Below are positions 31,879 through 42,867 of a DNA stretch of 64,000 nucleotides, piece by piece. Made by a program: the position numbers and the translations under genes. Position 1 is the first letter of the stretch. Every line of letters starts with the position of its first letter. Under the pieces are notes generated by a model, which was not told the origin of the DNA, searched no databases, and worked only from the letters and a program-made list of their open reading frames with translations. The DNA lies in NCBI GenBank assembly GCA_008828725.1, contig MEHQ01000893.1, positions 1 to 64,000 of the forward strand, in the 5' to 3' direction. The DNA comes from Saccharina japonica (taxonomy: Eukaryota > Sar > Phaeophyceae > Laminariales > Laminariaceae).

Positions 31879-32525
31879 TATCGTAGGAAGGAGCTGTTAG
31901 TAAGCTCCTCTCACGAGAGACTGAAGGGGTAGGCCTTCAGAGGTTTGCAGGTTCGGGATGGACAGCAGGCAGTGGACTCGATCAAGAGGAGACGATGCAA
32001 AAATAGGTATTTTATTAGCCAGGTGTAGAAAAAGGCAGGCGAAAACCGGGACTGAGCAGAGGGGAGGTGTGCGAGGCACACTCACCAGCGCTTACATACG
32101 TCCAGTAACGGTACCGAAGTACGACAGCTACGCCAGTAGTCCTACAAGAGTCGCTTAGGCGGCTATATTCTATCTTCCTACCTCCCGCTATCCGTTCCTC
32201 GCTTGGCTATAGCCTATCAGCAGGCAGCAGCTATGCTCTCTCAACAGTCTTGCTTCAACGCTCGTGCATTCTCAACAGTATTTTCTCCCAACGAGTCCTA
32301 AATTAATTGGTCTTCGTCCAATCAGGTCTTCTCTTACTGCTCCGACTTCTCCCACCCCAGTATTTCTAGTATAACCTGTTCTACTGCTCTCCTCTTACCC
32401 CATGATGAGCGTTGGGCCAGCTGTTGGGTCGTCCCTCTTGTCTGACGTACGACTCAACTGACTTCGTGCCCTGCTCTCTGTCACTATAACGCCTCGAAAT
32501 GATCTGGAAACCCAATCTCACAACA
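31879..32525 (-). repeat. Ty3/gypsy 3' LTR
   Basis: Matches 42191-42837 along its whole length. In minus orientation it starts TGTTGTGAGATTGGG. The polypurine-like tract just inside reads CTCAGGGTGGGCTAT, shared with the TRIM at 27105. Confidence 0.9.
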
Positions 32526-33690
32526 ATAGCCCACCCTGAGCCACCGTCGCCATATAAAGGGCGTGCGGCGCAACAACAATCCGTACTGAGATTGCTAAAC
32601 AGGTGTTGATGTCTGTTTATACTAGAGAAAACAAATGCAGAATTAAATGGGTGGAAACCCCTAAAAAACAAATCGTAAAAACTCAACATAACTGAACGGA
32701 GAAAAAAAACAATCCTCTCCCTTACCGGTAGCTATTTGAAGTACCGGAATAACACAGAAAAACAAATCCTCCTCGCTTCAACTCGACCTGCTAACTTAAT
32801 CCTAGTCAATTCCAGCTTTACAATGTCTGCACACTCTTCTCGCTAACCTATGGCCTGTTGGCTTTTCTTCGCTATTCGCTACCCGTCTCCCCCCTACCTT
32901 ACTGATAAGAGTCAACACCCGGTCCACTCTGTCGGCTTTCACTCCCGAGTGTACCTCCCACTATCCTACCACTGATAAGTGCCAACACCCGGTCCACTCT
33001 GTCGGCTTTCCTGTCGAGTGTACCTCCCACCCCCCATGTTTTTTATCAACCCAGCAATGGTGCGTAGTTCTTGGTGCTCCTCGTCCTCCGGTGTACGTGC
33101 CAGCACCACATTCCTTGCTCCTGCCCTAACGGTGGTTAAGGTAGCCTTGGACAGATGTACGTTGTATTGCTTTCCCAGATCCAGCATCTTGATCGTGTGT
33201 GGAAGGCTCTTGCTTTCGGCGTCCTCCGCAACCCCCACCACTCGTGACAGCTGCCAAACTGTTTTTATCGTATTGAAATAGATATACGAGCCAGCGATGT
33301 CAGGTGTATACAGCCCCGGCCTCTCTCGGGTGTCGCAGCACACAAAATATCCCGGCAGCACATGTCTCTCGCTTTTTTCGCGGGCTACAGCTCTCTTAGC
33401 TACTTGGACTATGTGCTGTCGATATTTCGCAGTCCCTCCAATTTGGACTGGTTTGCCGGCTCAATATTTTACTACGTGATTCCCATATTGTTTTAACTCC
33501 TCTTCATGTTCCCATGTGGGTCGTTCTATCCCTTCCCAGTACGTAAGGTATTGCACTGCAAGTTTCCCACGTAACCCTCTCGTTAACCGATGTTTCGTTA
33601 TTGTTCGGGGGGTGACTCGGTGGGTGTCAAGCTCAACAATCGTGAACGTCGTCTGTGGTCAGGTGAAATGGTGGGGAAATTTCCGAGTAT
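32526..33690 (-). pseudogene. 3' part of the Ty3/gypsy internal region
   Basis: Lies between the integrase end and the 3' LTR. A minus-strand frame at 32966-33361 (containing GLYTPDIAGSYIYFNTIKTVW) probably belongs to the C-terminal extension of the polyprotein; I could not identify it as a chromodomain. Two near-identical stretches, GCCAACACCCGGTCCACTCT, lie at about 32910 and 32978. The remainder up to the LTR is untranslated or unrecognised. Confidence 0.5.
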
Positions 33691-34963
33691 TTAATGAGCA
33701 CATAGTTGCTCATGGCCCATGGTAAAAATCTCGGCGCGGTCGCTCCGTCGTGGGGGGGTAAAACATTTATTGCATCGGTGTACCGATACTCGAGCATTTG
33801 TCCCTCGCCCGGGCTCATCCTGGCGAATTTCCAACAATAATAGCGTTTTCCCTACTTCTCGTCCGTCATCCATTTTTCCGGGGCCTACGAACAACACCTT
33901 GTACGGACCGGTCCAACCGTTGGCTAGTTTGCTGATCAATGGAAACGATTTCTGCTTTGAGCTGCCTTCTGTGGGCTTGTGTGCGTGTTTTCCTCCGCCG
34001 GTAATAGTGCTGTGATCATCGTATACCCACGCCCAGTCTCCCGCCTTAAACGTCGATCGATTGTTCGTGGTGGCGTCGATATTCTCATTCGCGGCTTGGT
34101 GCTTTGCTTTGATCAATCTGTCCTCTTTCCCGTACTAAGTTGTATGCGCGTATCTGTCGGTCTCGCATCAGTTCTAGATAATCGAGCTGATCCCGTTTCG
34201 CACTCTGGTGGCCCTTCACCCCATTGCCTTCTAAAATAGGCATTGGCAGCCTCGGGTACCGGCCTATGTGGACCTCATTGGGTGCCAATCCTGTGCCCCT
34301 TCTTACGTTGTTATTGTGTGCAGTTATGGCGTGTAGCAACATCTGGTCCCAGTTTTTCTGGTCGTCCGCGATGAGATACGATAACATTTGGCACAGGGTG
34401 TGGTTCAATCTCTCGACCATCCCGTTCGTCTGGGGGTGGTACGAGCTCGTATACTTTTTAATAGAACCCAACATCTTAAAAACCCCTCGGCATACTTTCG
34501 ACACAAATTCTGCGCCCCGGTCCGACAAAAAGGTGTGCGGGCACCCCCATCTCGGAATGTAGTCATTGACCAACCGTCCTGCACAGCCTTCCGTGTTTTT
34601 TTCGCCCTTCGTGATTGCATATGCTTCCGCGTGGCGGCTGAATAAATCTACCACCAACAATACGTATTCGTTTCCTCTGGCCGTTGACGGCAAGGGGCCT
34701 AAACGATAAAACGCCACCATCTGCCCTGGTCGGCTAGGTAGTGGTATGGACATCAACGGCCATCGCACGGTTTGTCTGGTGCTTTTGCGGGCCTGGCAAG
34801 TATAACAGCGCCTAATCCACCACCTAACGCTTTCTGCCATACCGATCCACCAATAAAACCTCTGTAACAACCCCAGGGTCACCTTCTCACCTAAATGAAC
34901 TGCCTCCTTGTAGGTACAGTCCATCTCCCAGGGACGCAGAAGTAGCGGCATATAGGTCCTCAC
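33691..34963 (-). pseudogene. Ty3/gypsy integrase region
   Basis: Contains a zinc-binding N-terminal segment (VHLG..., CYTCQARK), then the catalytic core with the D, D and E landmarks in VVDLFSRH, FLSDRGAEF and NGMVERLN. A C-terminal stretch follows with KWAWVYD-like and GPYKVLFVGPG motifs typical of the integrase DNA-binding tail. Part of a broken element. Confidence 0.85.
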
Positions 34964-35491
34964 TGGCTCGTCTCCAAGCAGCCACTCCTACTGTCCGGGG
35001 TTTCTGTCCGGGCGGTCACAAGGGGCACGCGATGGGCGTCGCACAATCATTTTTTCTGAGTTAGGCAGTTGCATTATTTCCCCTTGGGACACCAACCTTT
35101 TAACTTATTGTGCGTCCACGCCCGGACCTAAACCATCCTCGGTGATGTCCTTACTGGCGGTACCGTTTGCCAGGCAACTCATCACTACGTGAGCCGTCTC
35201 ATCTTTAAGTTGGGCTTCGGCCCAATCTTTCGCTGTTTTCTGGCATAACCTTTCACCGAATTCACACGCGGCTTCGCTATCGAACTCGTCTACCTGGCTT
35301 TCAGGCTGTCTACCTGCCTGATCGCCCTGGACTGCCTCGGCTGCCGTGCCCGCGCCGCTGCCTTGTCCTACAGGGTTTATTTTGCTTACGTCCGGTCTCG
35401 ACCTTGAATGAAAAAAGTCTCTACCTTCGATGGTCATCGGACATGCGCCTAACATTAAACCTGGTTCTAACTGACCGCTGTGTACTGAGAA

Positions 35492-35729
35492 ATCCCACGC
35501 TAGGGGCACCACTTTTAGGGTCGACATTTTCTGACCGGTTGTGCTCCTCACGTGAGTAACCACCAGATACTGTTATGATTTTACTCGTATATTTGTTTTT
35601 TTAACTACCGCATTGGAAGCCTTGATCGGGTTGCGCGAGCGAATGTTTCCGAATTCATGTTTCGGGTGGTACATTGAGCGCCTCATGCGAGGAGCTCAGA
35701 AAAACCTGCTGCGCCCCTACCGTGGGATG
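35492..35729. mobile_element. Family C MITE inserted in the Ty3/gypsy element
   Basis: Terminal inverted repeats ATCCCACGCTAGGGGC and, in complement at the right, ATCCCACGGTAGGGGC. It matches 20103-20341 throughout (TTTTCTGACCGGTTGTGCTC, ACTACCGCATTGG, GAGGAGCTCAGAAAA). It inserted after the retrotransposon was in place, which dates family C activity as the younger event. Confidence 0.8.
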
Positions 35730-36676
35730 ACTCCAACTGTACTCTCGTCTGGGGGGCATAAAGGGCTTTCATCTCGTATCGTATAAATTGGTGCACTCCC
35801 CGTTGTGGTTATTTTTTTTTGGTTACGTTCGCGGTCACATTGCACCACCTGCCATAGCAGCTGAGCCTGCTCGTCCATCGTGCGTGGTGCCGGCCTGAGC
35901 TCTCTCTCCCCCACCGCAAACATTTCGTTGGGGAGTTCGAGCCCACCCAAGATGGAAGCCGCCCGTTTAACCAATCGTGTTTGCACACCGCTGGCTCCTA
36001 CGAAATAAACGTCCATATCCGTGGGGTCGGTCAGGCGTAGGTCAGCGTTGGCGGTTTCTGGTGTAGCCGGCAGCGGTAAGCGGGACATGAGGTCGGTGTT
36101 GCCGTTCAGCCACCCCGGTCTATAAACCAGGTTGTAGTTGTACGCGCTAAGAAAATCAAACCATAACCGAACTCGGTTCACTTTCGTTGCCAAACTCTCT
36201 AGGTTTTTCAATGGTTGGTGATCACTGATGACGATGAATGGTATACCGTAAAAGAGTTGGTGATTTTTCTTCACGGCCCAAACGATCGCTGCACACTCCA
36301 GTTCTGTGGCACTCCAATTCCGCTCGTTCGGCAGCGTGGACCGACTCAAGAAACAAATCGGGCGCGTCTTACCGTATTTCTGCTCTTGCTCCACCACTGC
36401 TCCCAGGCCGTCTACCGAGGCGTCCGTTATCAGCTGAAATGTTCGGTCACCTGTAAGGGCACCGGCAAAGTCCGGGAAAGCCAGCACGTCGGGAGTTGAC
36501 AGTTGTTCCAACAGTGCCTGTACGATTTGAGGGTGATCGATCGTCCACAATAATTTCACGCCCTTTTTGAGCAACCCGTTCAGCGTCTTGGTTACTGCCG
36601 CCATTTTCGGTAAGAAATTACGGTAGTAACTCAGCCCACCCAAGAGTGAGCGCAGCTGACTCACGCTCGTCGGCAT
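35730..36676 (-). pseudogene. Ty3/gypsy RNase H region
   Basis: The RT thumb/connection segment (LRSLLGGLSYYRNFLPKMA) is followed by RNase H landmarks: FQLITDASVDGLGAVVEQ, WSATELECAAIVWAV and FIVISDHQPL. These match the Ty3/gypsy RNase H family. Part of a broken element. Confidence 0.85.
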
Positions 36677-36689
36677 GGGTAACTTTAGG

Positions 36690-37711
36690 AGTGCTTCAAC
36701 CTTGCCTGGGTCTGGTGCTATCCCTTCCGCCGTGACGCGGTGGCCCCAACAACTTCACTACTTTTACCCCCAAGTGTGCTTTCTTCGGGGCGAGTTTCGA
36801 ATTAAAAGTGGTGAGCCGGTCAAAATATTTATGTAGATCGCTGACGTGTAAGCAGCCGTTTCTCGAAAAGCAAACTATGTCGTCGATAAAAAGCCGCACG
36901 CGTTCGAGGCCCTCGCATACTCGTAACATAATCGGCTGGAACCATCCGGGGCTCGATGCTAGTCCCGTTGCCATCACAGTCCACTCCCAATTTCCAGATT
37001 GCGTGCATACTGCGTCAGCGGAATATAATCCTCGTGAATTGAACACTGGAAAAATCCATTCACTAGACCCATCGTACTGAACACATGGGCCCCCCCAAGG
37101 TCTGCGAGTAAATCATCGATTGTAGGCAGCGGAAAAGCTGGTATAATCGACTGCTCGTTGATTCGTTTGTAGTTACATGTTATTCGTATACGGCCATCTG
37201 ACTTCGCGATCACCACTAACGGGCTCGACCAATTGGAATAGGATCGGCGCAGTATCCCTGCTAACACAAGTTTGTCTATCTCCGTTTGTACTTTGGCCGC
37301 CAACACGGGGGAGTGACGGCACGGTCGTTGCTTTACTGGGCGTGCATCGCTCTTGAGAATAATACGGAAGGGGTCGACCGTGACGTGTCCCAGGTCGGTA
37401 CTGTGATGCGAAAAACGGTGTTTATACTTACACAGCAAGTCCCCGAGTGCGTCAATGCCTGTGGCCGTCCACAATGTTTTCTCGAAATCAAAATGTATCG
37501 CATGCATGTGCGGAGGTATGCACTTCCATAATTTTCTGAAAGTCAACCGTTGATTATAGTCTAAACTCGCCAACACGTCTTCCGGGGGCTCATGGGATGG
37601 TTTGATTTCTGTAGCCGGTACCGGGAAAACTGTGTCGTGGGCGGTCGGAGCTATGTGTGCTTTCGACAGGTCACTTTTAACGAGAGGTGCGCCTCCTACG
37701 CCCAGTTTCAT
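36690..37711 (-). pseudogene. Ty3/gypsy reverse transcriptase region
   Basis: Carries the RT series typical of Ty3/gypsy: GILRRSYSNWSSPLVVIAKS, RITCNYKRINEQSI, FPLPTIDDLLADLGGAHVFS and the catalytic motif FIDDIVCFS (about 36880). Part of a broken element. Confidence 0.85.
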
Positions 37712-37717
37712 ACCAGG

Positions 37718-38734
37718 TTACATTAAAACGGCCTCGTGGTTTGCGCGTCTGAGGGGAATCTCGGACACCCCAGCGTCTACCGCGGCTTCACTCGGTGACC
37801 ACCCTTCATTAAATCGTATATAGTAACTACCTTCGGTCGCTGCCGTGCCATCTGTGTTTGTGACATTGACTGCTACCCACGATATCGCGTCCGGGATGTG
37901 GCATCGCTTCCCGGAAAACCCAGCGACAACGGCCCCTCCGTGGCTCGGCTCTACAAAACCAACCGCTCCATTCACCCAGGTCGAATATCGCTCGTCACTC
38001 GCGGCGGCGCTACTTTCAGGTACGGTGAAAGTGACTACCGTTTCGGAAGAATTAATATCGACGTATTTGCGAACCGGGAATTCTCCCCAACCGTCCCGTC
38101 CCAGTAATATTGCGGGGGTCATTGCCTCGTCTGGTACGACGTGTGCGTGAACGGCTAAAAATAATGTCGGCGGTCGGTCGTTACCTGGTGCTACGCCACA
38201 ATCCCCGCCCATCTGCACGTTCAACCGTACTCTACTGGTCGTTATCAGCGGTACACCGTGAAAGTCCCCCCATTTAGTTTCCGGTGTGATCGTTAACCCA
38301 TCCCGCGATGCTGCCCCGCACGCAACCATACGCTCCCATACCGTTTTTTGGATGAAGGTGGCCGGGCTACCGGTGTCCAGGAGCACCGTGCAGGCGTGGG
38401 TCCGGGTGGCTCTGGCTCCCCCGAAGACTCGCGCTCGGGTCGTGTGATGTCTCCGATCGAGCGTCACGTTCCCTCCCACGGCCCGGGTGAACTCCGGCAG
38501 GTAGTCGGCTCGTTGCCCCTTCGCGAGGCGTGTCAGGCGCGGGGGAAATAGGGTGGGGGACGCGGTGGTGTCAGTTGGGGTTGGTGGGGTCCAGGGCGTG
38601 TATGCGATCGGGCGCGCCCGGCGCACACGAAAAGTAGCCCCCCCCTCCACGACCTTTACTACAACTACGACTATTCCTCTCCTTTTTATTTCGGCTGCTC
38701 TGTGTGTTCGAGGTCGTGTTGGATACGTCAACAA
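37718..38734 (-). pseudogene. Ty3/gypsy aspartic protease region
   Basis: A retropepsin-type active site, VLLDTGSPATF, lies at about 38377, followed by a stretch resembling the second half of a retroviral-type protease (PAILLGRDGWGEF). Its position between gag and RT fits Ty3/gypsy order. Confidence 0.8.
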
Positions 38735-39399
38735 ACTTTTCCGGTTTGTATTCGGGTTCTCGCTCGAAAAAGGTTGGCAGCTTATCTACGTGTGTGCGCG
38801 TCGGCGCTCGCGAACGGCGGTTGCGTTTCGTGCTGTTACTATTACTACCGGTTAGTGTGTGCACTACCACTGCCGGCGGGGACAATTCACGGGCGCTGCT
38901 AGGTGGGCAACGTCCCGTTCCCCTAACTCTGCCCCCCCGGGCTCTACTACTATCGGCGGGGGGCGACTCTCTCTTCAAGCGGCCAGCTGAAGCGGGCGTG
39001 CCCTTAGCCCTGTTGGCCGCGGTCAGTGACTCAGATTTGGTATGACCCTCGACCAACGCACCCAATAGTATGTCGTTGCTTCGGGCTCGTGATTTTTTTG
39101 GCAGCTTACACCGAGTCGGTACGCGGCTCGGACGGCCAAGCTCGTCCGCTACTCTACTTTTATCAGTAACGGTGCTTGTGCAAAGCGGTGGTTCAACCGT
39201 GGAAACGCTCGATCGGCCGGCGGGGTAATTACTTCCGCGCAACACAGAGGGGTAACAACCAACCCCACCCCCACTCTCACCGCTCGTAGGCAAATCGTAT
39301 CCTTCCTCTTGACTGGGGCCCGCGTCGTGCTCCGCGGAACCTGTCGAACTTTTTCTGGTATCTTGTGATGCCGGGAGGGGCTCCCGTCCCTTCTCCGGC

Positions 39400-42131
39400 G
39401 TGCTCCGTCCGAGTAACCCTGCTGCAGAACATACGGCAACCGGAACACGCGGAACATCCGAAAAACAAGACAGCGGAGGCCGTGGTGCTGCCGGCAAGTC
39501 GGCGCACTTACCGTCGCGCCTTCAGTTGCCTCTGCGCCCCCTACCTTCCCTGCGGTTGGCGTGCCACTGGCACAACCGTTGTTGCCATCGGCGCCAGAGA
39601 GCCGAAGACTCGGCCGGCGTGCCGTCGCCGATGGCGGGGTTAATGATTCCAGAACGGTTCATGTATTCAACGGGGCATTCGCGAGGAAAATGGTTGTCGT
39701 CGGCGCAGTTGAGGCACCTAGGACCGAAGGCGCGCCTTGACCTCCCTGCTGTCGTATCGGGTATAAAAAGGTGGTTCTGAATTGTTTGTACCGAAACCGT
39801 CGCGGTTCTGCATGACCAAAGAAACCCTCTGGAATTCCAACTCTTCTTTTTCTAACCCGTCCTCGTAGCTCTCAACCGCCATCACCCCCCCCCGAATTTC
39901 TGGCTGTGAAACGCCTTGGTGTAGGTTCGACTACGCGTCATCATCGGCGCCCCCCCCCCGTTCAGCCTGAACGACGCGCACGCAACCGACTGGTTCAGAG
40001 ACAGGTCGTCTAGGGCACCCAACAGCTCGTCTACACTACTGAACGATACCGGTCGCATGTTCCGCCCCGCAAAAACCTGTGCACCCAAGGCCGCAAACTG
40101 ATCGTCGATACTCGTCTTAATGGCGGGCTGCATTATACCGTCCTCAGGCGCTACCTGTCCGACACAACGTACGTTAGAGACCAGCAACCGCAACTCTGCC
40201 AGGTACACCGAAAACGTCGTCCCCTGCGGAACCACAAGGTTCTGTAAAGTCTGCATGACGGTGGCCGGGACGCCTTACTTAAACCCTGGCACAACACCTG
40301 GAGGATGTGATCAAAAGCGTCTTGGCTGCTCCTCCCCTCATCCAGGATTTTGCCTCCCTGAGCGAACGCGTCCGCGATCAGGGTCTTCACCGCCGCCGCC
40401 TGTGGGGCAGAAACGCGCACTGAATTTAGCATGTGGCGTTCCAACACTTTTTTCCAACCGCGTGTCCAATCTATCGGGTGTGTGTCATCGTAGGCAACCC
40501 TCGCGCTCTCGACGGCGTCACGCATCGCGGACGCAAGGTGTACCAAATCAGAAACGTGGTGGTCAGCGGCTAGAGGGAGGGTTGGGACGGCTATGAGTAC
40601 ATCGGGGTTCAGTCTCGCGAACGCGCGCCGGGTAGCCTGACGACGTTCGGCGCTGATCACGCCACCTCCTTCATTTTCGACAGGGGGTGGGTTAAACGCC
40701 GGGGGGTGGAAAGGGAGGACACGGGCGGCATGCAACGGGTTATGTAAACGGGCGTGATGCGCGACGGCTCGGCGGGCCGGGCCGGCGTCCGGGGCTAAAG
40801 ACTCGTCTTCCAACTCTACGCTATCGTCACCAACCGCACCGCACCTGCGTCCTCGAAAGGGGCTGTCGCCCCAGCCTCCTCCGCGGCTGCCGGAGTCTCC
40901 ACCCTCCCCCCTCCCGGGCTGGAAGGCGCGGTGGCCCCCATGACCGGGTGCTTCCCAGCCAGGAGGCTGTCCGCCTGCAGGGTCGACCTCCGCCCCGCCG
41001 TCGCTGCGCGGAGGACGGGCAGGCTGCCGCTCCGCGGCCTGGAAGTCCAGGAGGACCTGGGCCGGTACTCCCGGATGGGCTGCCCTCATCGCAAGGAAGA
41101 CAGCCAGGCGTCCTCCGTCGAACAGCGGGGGATCCGCCGGAGGCGCGGGAGGAGAAGGAGGCGCGACAGGTGCGGCGGCAGGAGTCGGCGAAGGGGTGAC
41201 GGAAGGGAGCGTCATGGAAGGCAGCGGCGGGGGAGCGACGACCGGGAGGGGGGGGAAGGACACCGAGGAGGGCGGGGGAGCGCCGTCATCCACCAGCCTG
41301 GCGGCCAGGGGCGTGGCCTCCACCACGCGGCAGACGTGGTGGGCGGGGTCAAACGCGGGCGGCGGAACTTTCTTGGGCAGCTGGCTATCGCCCTCTCGTA
41401 CTAGGTCGCGCCTTGCCACCTCCCTAGTGGCCCGGGAGTCGTCTAGGCTCCGTTGGGAGCTCAGCCACGCGTCCCGGGACGTGACGAAGGCTTGCTCAGC
41501 ATCCTGGAGAGCCCACTCTCCGTGGGCCAGCCCAAGCTCAGCATCCCCAACCGCGGCGTCCGTGTCGAACACTGCTTGGTTGAACGCCAGGCGGCTCCGG
41601 TTTAGGAGCGCGACGCTCGCTGTCGCCGCGGCGCGGGCGCGCTCCATGATGGCCAGGTGCTCGTCCTTGCGCATCTGGTCCTTGGCGGTGGCGGCCTTGG
41701 CAGCGTCTGCCCCTTTCACCGCCGCCAGGTACGCCATCCTGGCCGGGCTCGGACCAGTCCCGGCGGCGCTGGCGCCTCCCGCGGCTGGCGGGAGCGCGAC
41801 GGCCTGGGCCTCGGCGGCCAGCGGCGTGGGTGCCGTCGCCGGCGACCCGGCGCTCGTCGATGCCGGCGGCGCAGGAGTCCCTGGCTCGGGCCCGGTAGCC
41901 GGAAGCTTGCCCTGGGCGTCCACGGTCACCTTCGAAGAATCGGCGGCCGCAGACTCCCCGAAGGACTGGACAAGGGGGGAGTCACGGACGGCCAACATGG
42001 CCGAAGGCACGCCGGTGGCAGCGTCGGCGCTCGCGGCATCGCCCTTGCCCTTGGCCTTTCCTTTCCCCTTCCCCTTCGCGGGGGAGGCGGAGGACGCAGA
42101 CGGGCGCTTGACTGGTTTGGAAGTTCCCATG
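39400..42131 (-). pseudogene. Ty3/gypsy gag region
   Basis: A long minus-strand frame begins with an ATG at 42131 (MGTSKPVKRPSAS), runs through Lys/Gly-rich and Ala/Pro-rich sequence, and reaches 40151. Downstream, at about 39676-39719, is a CCHC zinc knuckle (CLNCADDNHFPREC), the usual nucleic-acid-binding motif of Gag. The GC-rich composition leaves long antisense open frames here that should not be annotated. Confidence 0.8.
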
Positions 42132-42190
42132 ATCGCACGAGCTCCTCTGTCGATCTCGAGCTGTGTCCTGCCCAGGGTCGACGACGACAC

Positions 42191-42837
42191 TATCGTAAGA
42201 AGGAGCTGCTTGCAGGCTCCTTTCATGAGAGACTGAAGGGGTAGGCCTTCAGAGGTTTACAGGTTCGGGATGGACAGCAGGCAGTGGACTCGTTCAAGAA
42301 GAGATGATGCAAAAATAGGTATTTGATTATCCAGCTGAAGGAAAAGGCAGGTCGAAACCGGGACTGAGCGGAGGGGGGCTGTGCGAGCCACACCCACCAG
42401 CGCTTACATACGTCCAGCAACGGTACCGAAGTACGACAGCTACGCCAGTAGTCCTACAAGAGTCGCTCAGGCGGCTATATTATATCTCCCTACCTCCCGC
42501 TATCCGCCCCTCGCTTGGCTGTAGCCTTTCAGCATACAGCAGCTACCCTCTCTCAACAGTCTTGCTTTAACGCTCGTACGTTCTCAACAGTATTTCCTCT
42601 CAACGAATCCTAAATTAATTGGTCTTCGTCCAATCAGGCTCTCTCTTACTGCTCCGACTTTTCCCGCCCCACTAGTCTTAGTATAACGTGTTCTACTGCT
42701 CTCCTCTTACCCCATGATGAGCGTTGGGCCAGCTGTTGGGTCTGTTGCCTCGTCTGACGTACGACGCAACTGACTTCCTCCCCTGCTCTCTACCACTATA
42801 ACGCCCCGAAATGATATGGAAACCCAATCTCACAACA
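42191..42837 (-). repeat. Ty3/gypsy 5' LTR
   Basis: 647-base partner of 31879-32525. Read on the minus strand it begins TGTTGTGAGATTGGG at 42837. The sequence just inside (GTGTCGTCGTCGACC) is the position expected for a primer-binding site; the tRNA was not identified. Confidence 0.9.
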
Positions 42838-42867
42838 TATCACCGCGGGTGAAAGCGTGCACAGATG

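Larger units (their letters stand above)
31879..42837 (-). mobile_element. Ty3/gypsy-type LTR retrotransposon, broken
   Basis: An element of about 10.96 kb on the minus strand: 5' LTR, gag, protease, reverse transcriptase, RNase H, integrase, 3' LTR. This domain order and the RT and integrase motifs place it in Ty3/gypsy (Metaviridae). The two LTRs are each about 647 bases and, by hand count, differ at roughly 65 positions (about 10%), so it is an old insertion. The coding region is broken at several points (roughly half a dozen or more), so it is a fossil. A family C MITE has inserted in it at 35492-35729. A 4-bp TATC at each outer edge may be the target duplication, but TATC also borders the inner edge of the 5' LTR, so the exact ends are unsettled. 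Confidence 0.9.

Noticed and set aside
31676-31900. Frame in the GC island containing RGRLAPSPGTGRI, resembling the glutamyl-tRNA synthetase word GRLAPSPTG
   Set aside because: The match is a handful of common residues in a GC-rich frame, without the rest of the domain.
41196-42236. Long plus-strand frame opposite the gag region
   Set aside because: It is the antisense shadow of the GC-rich gag frame of the retrotransposon.
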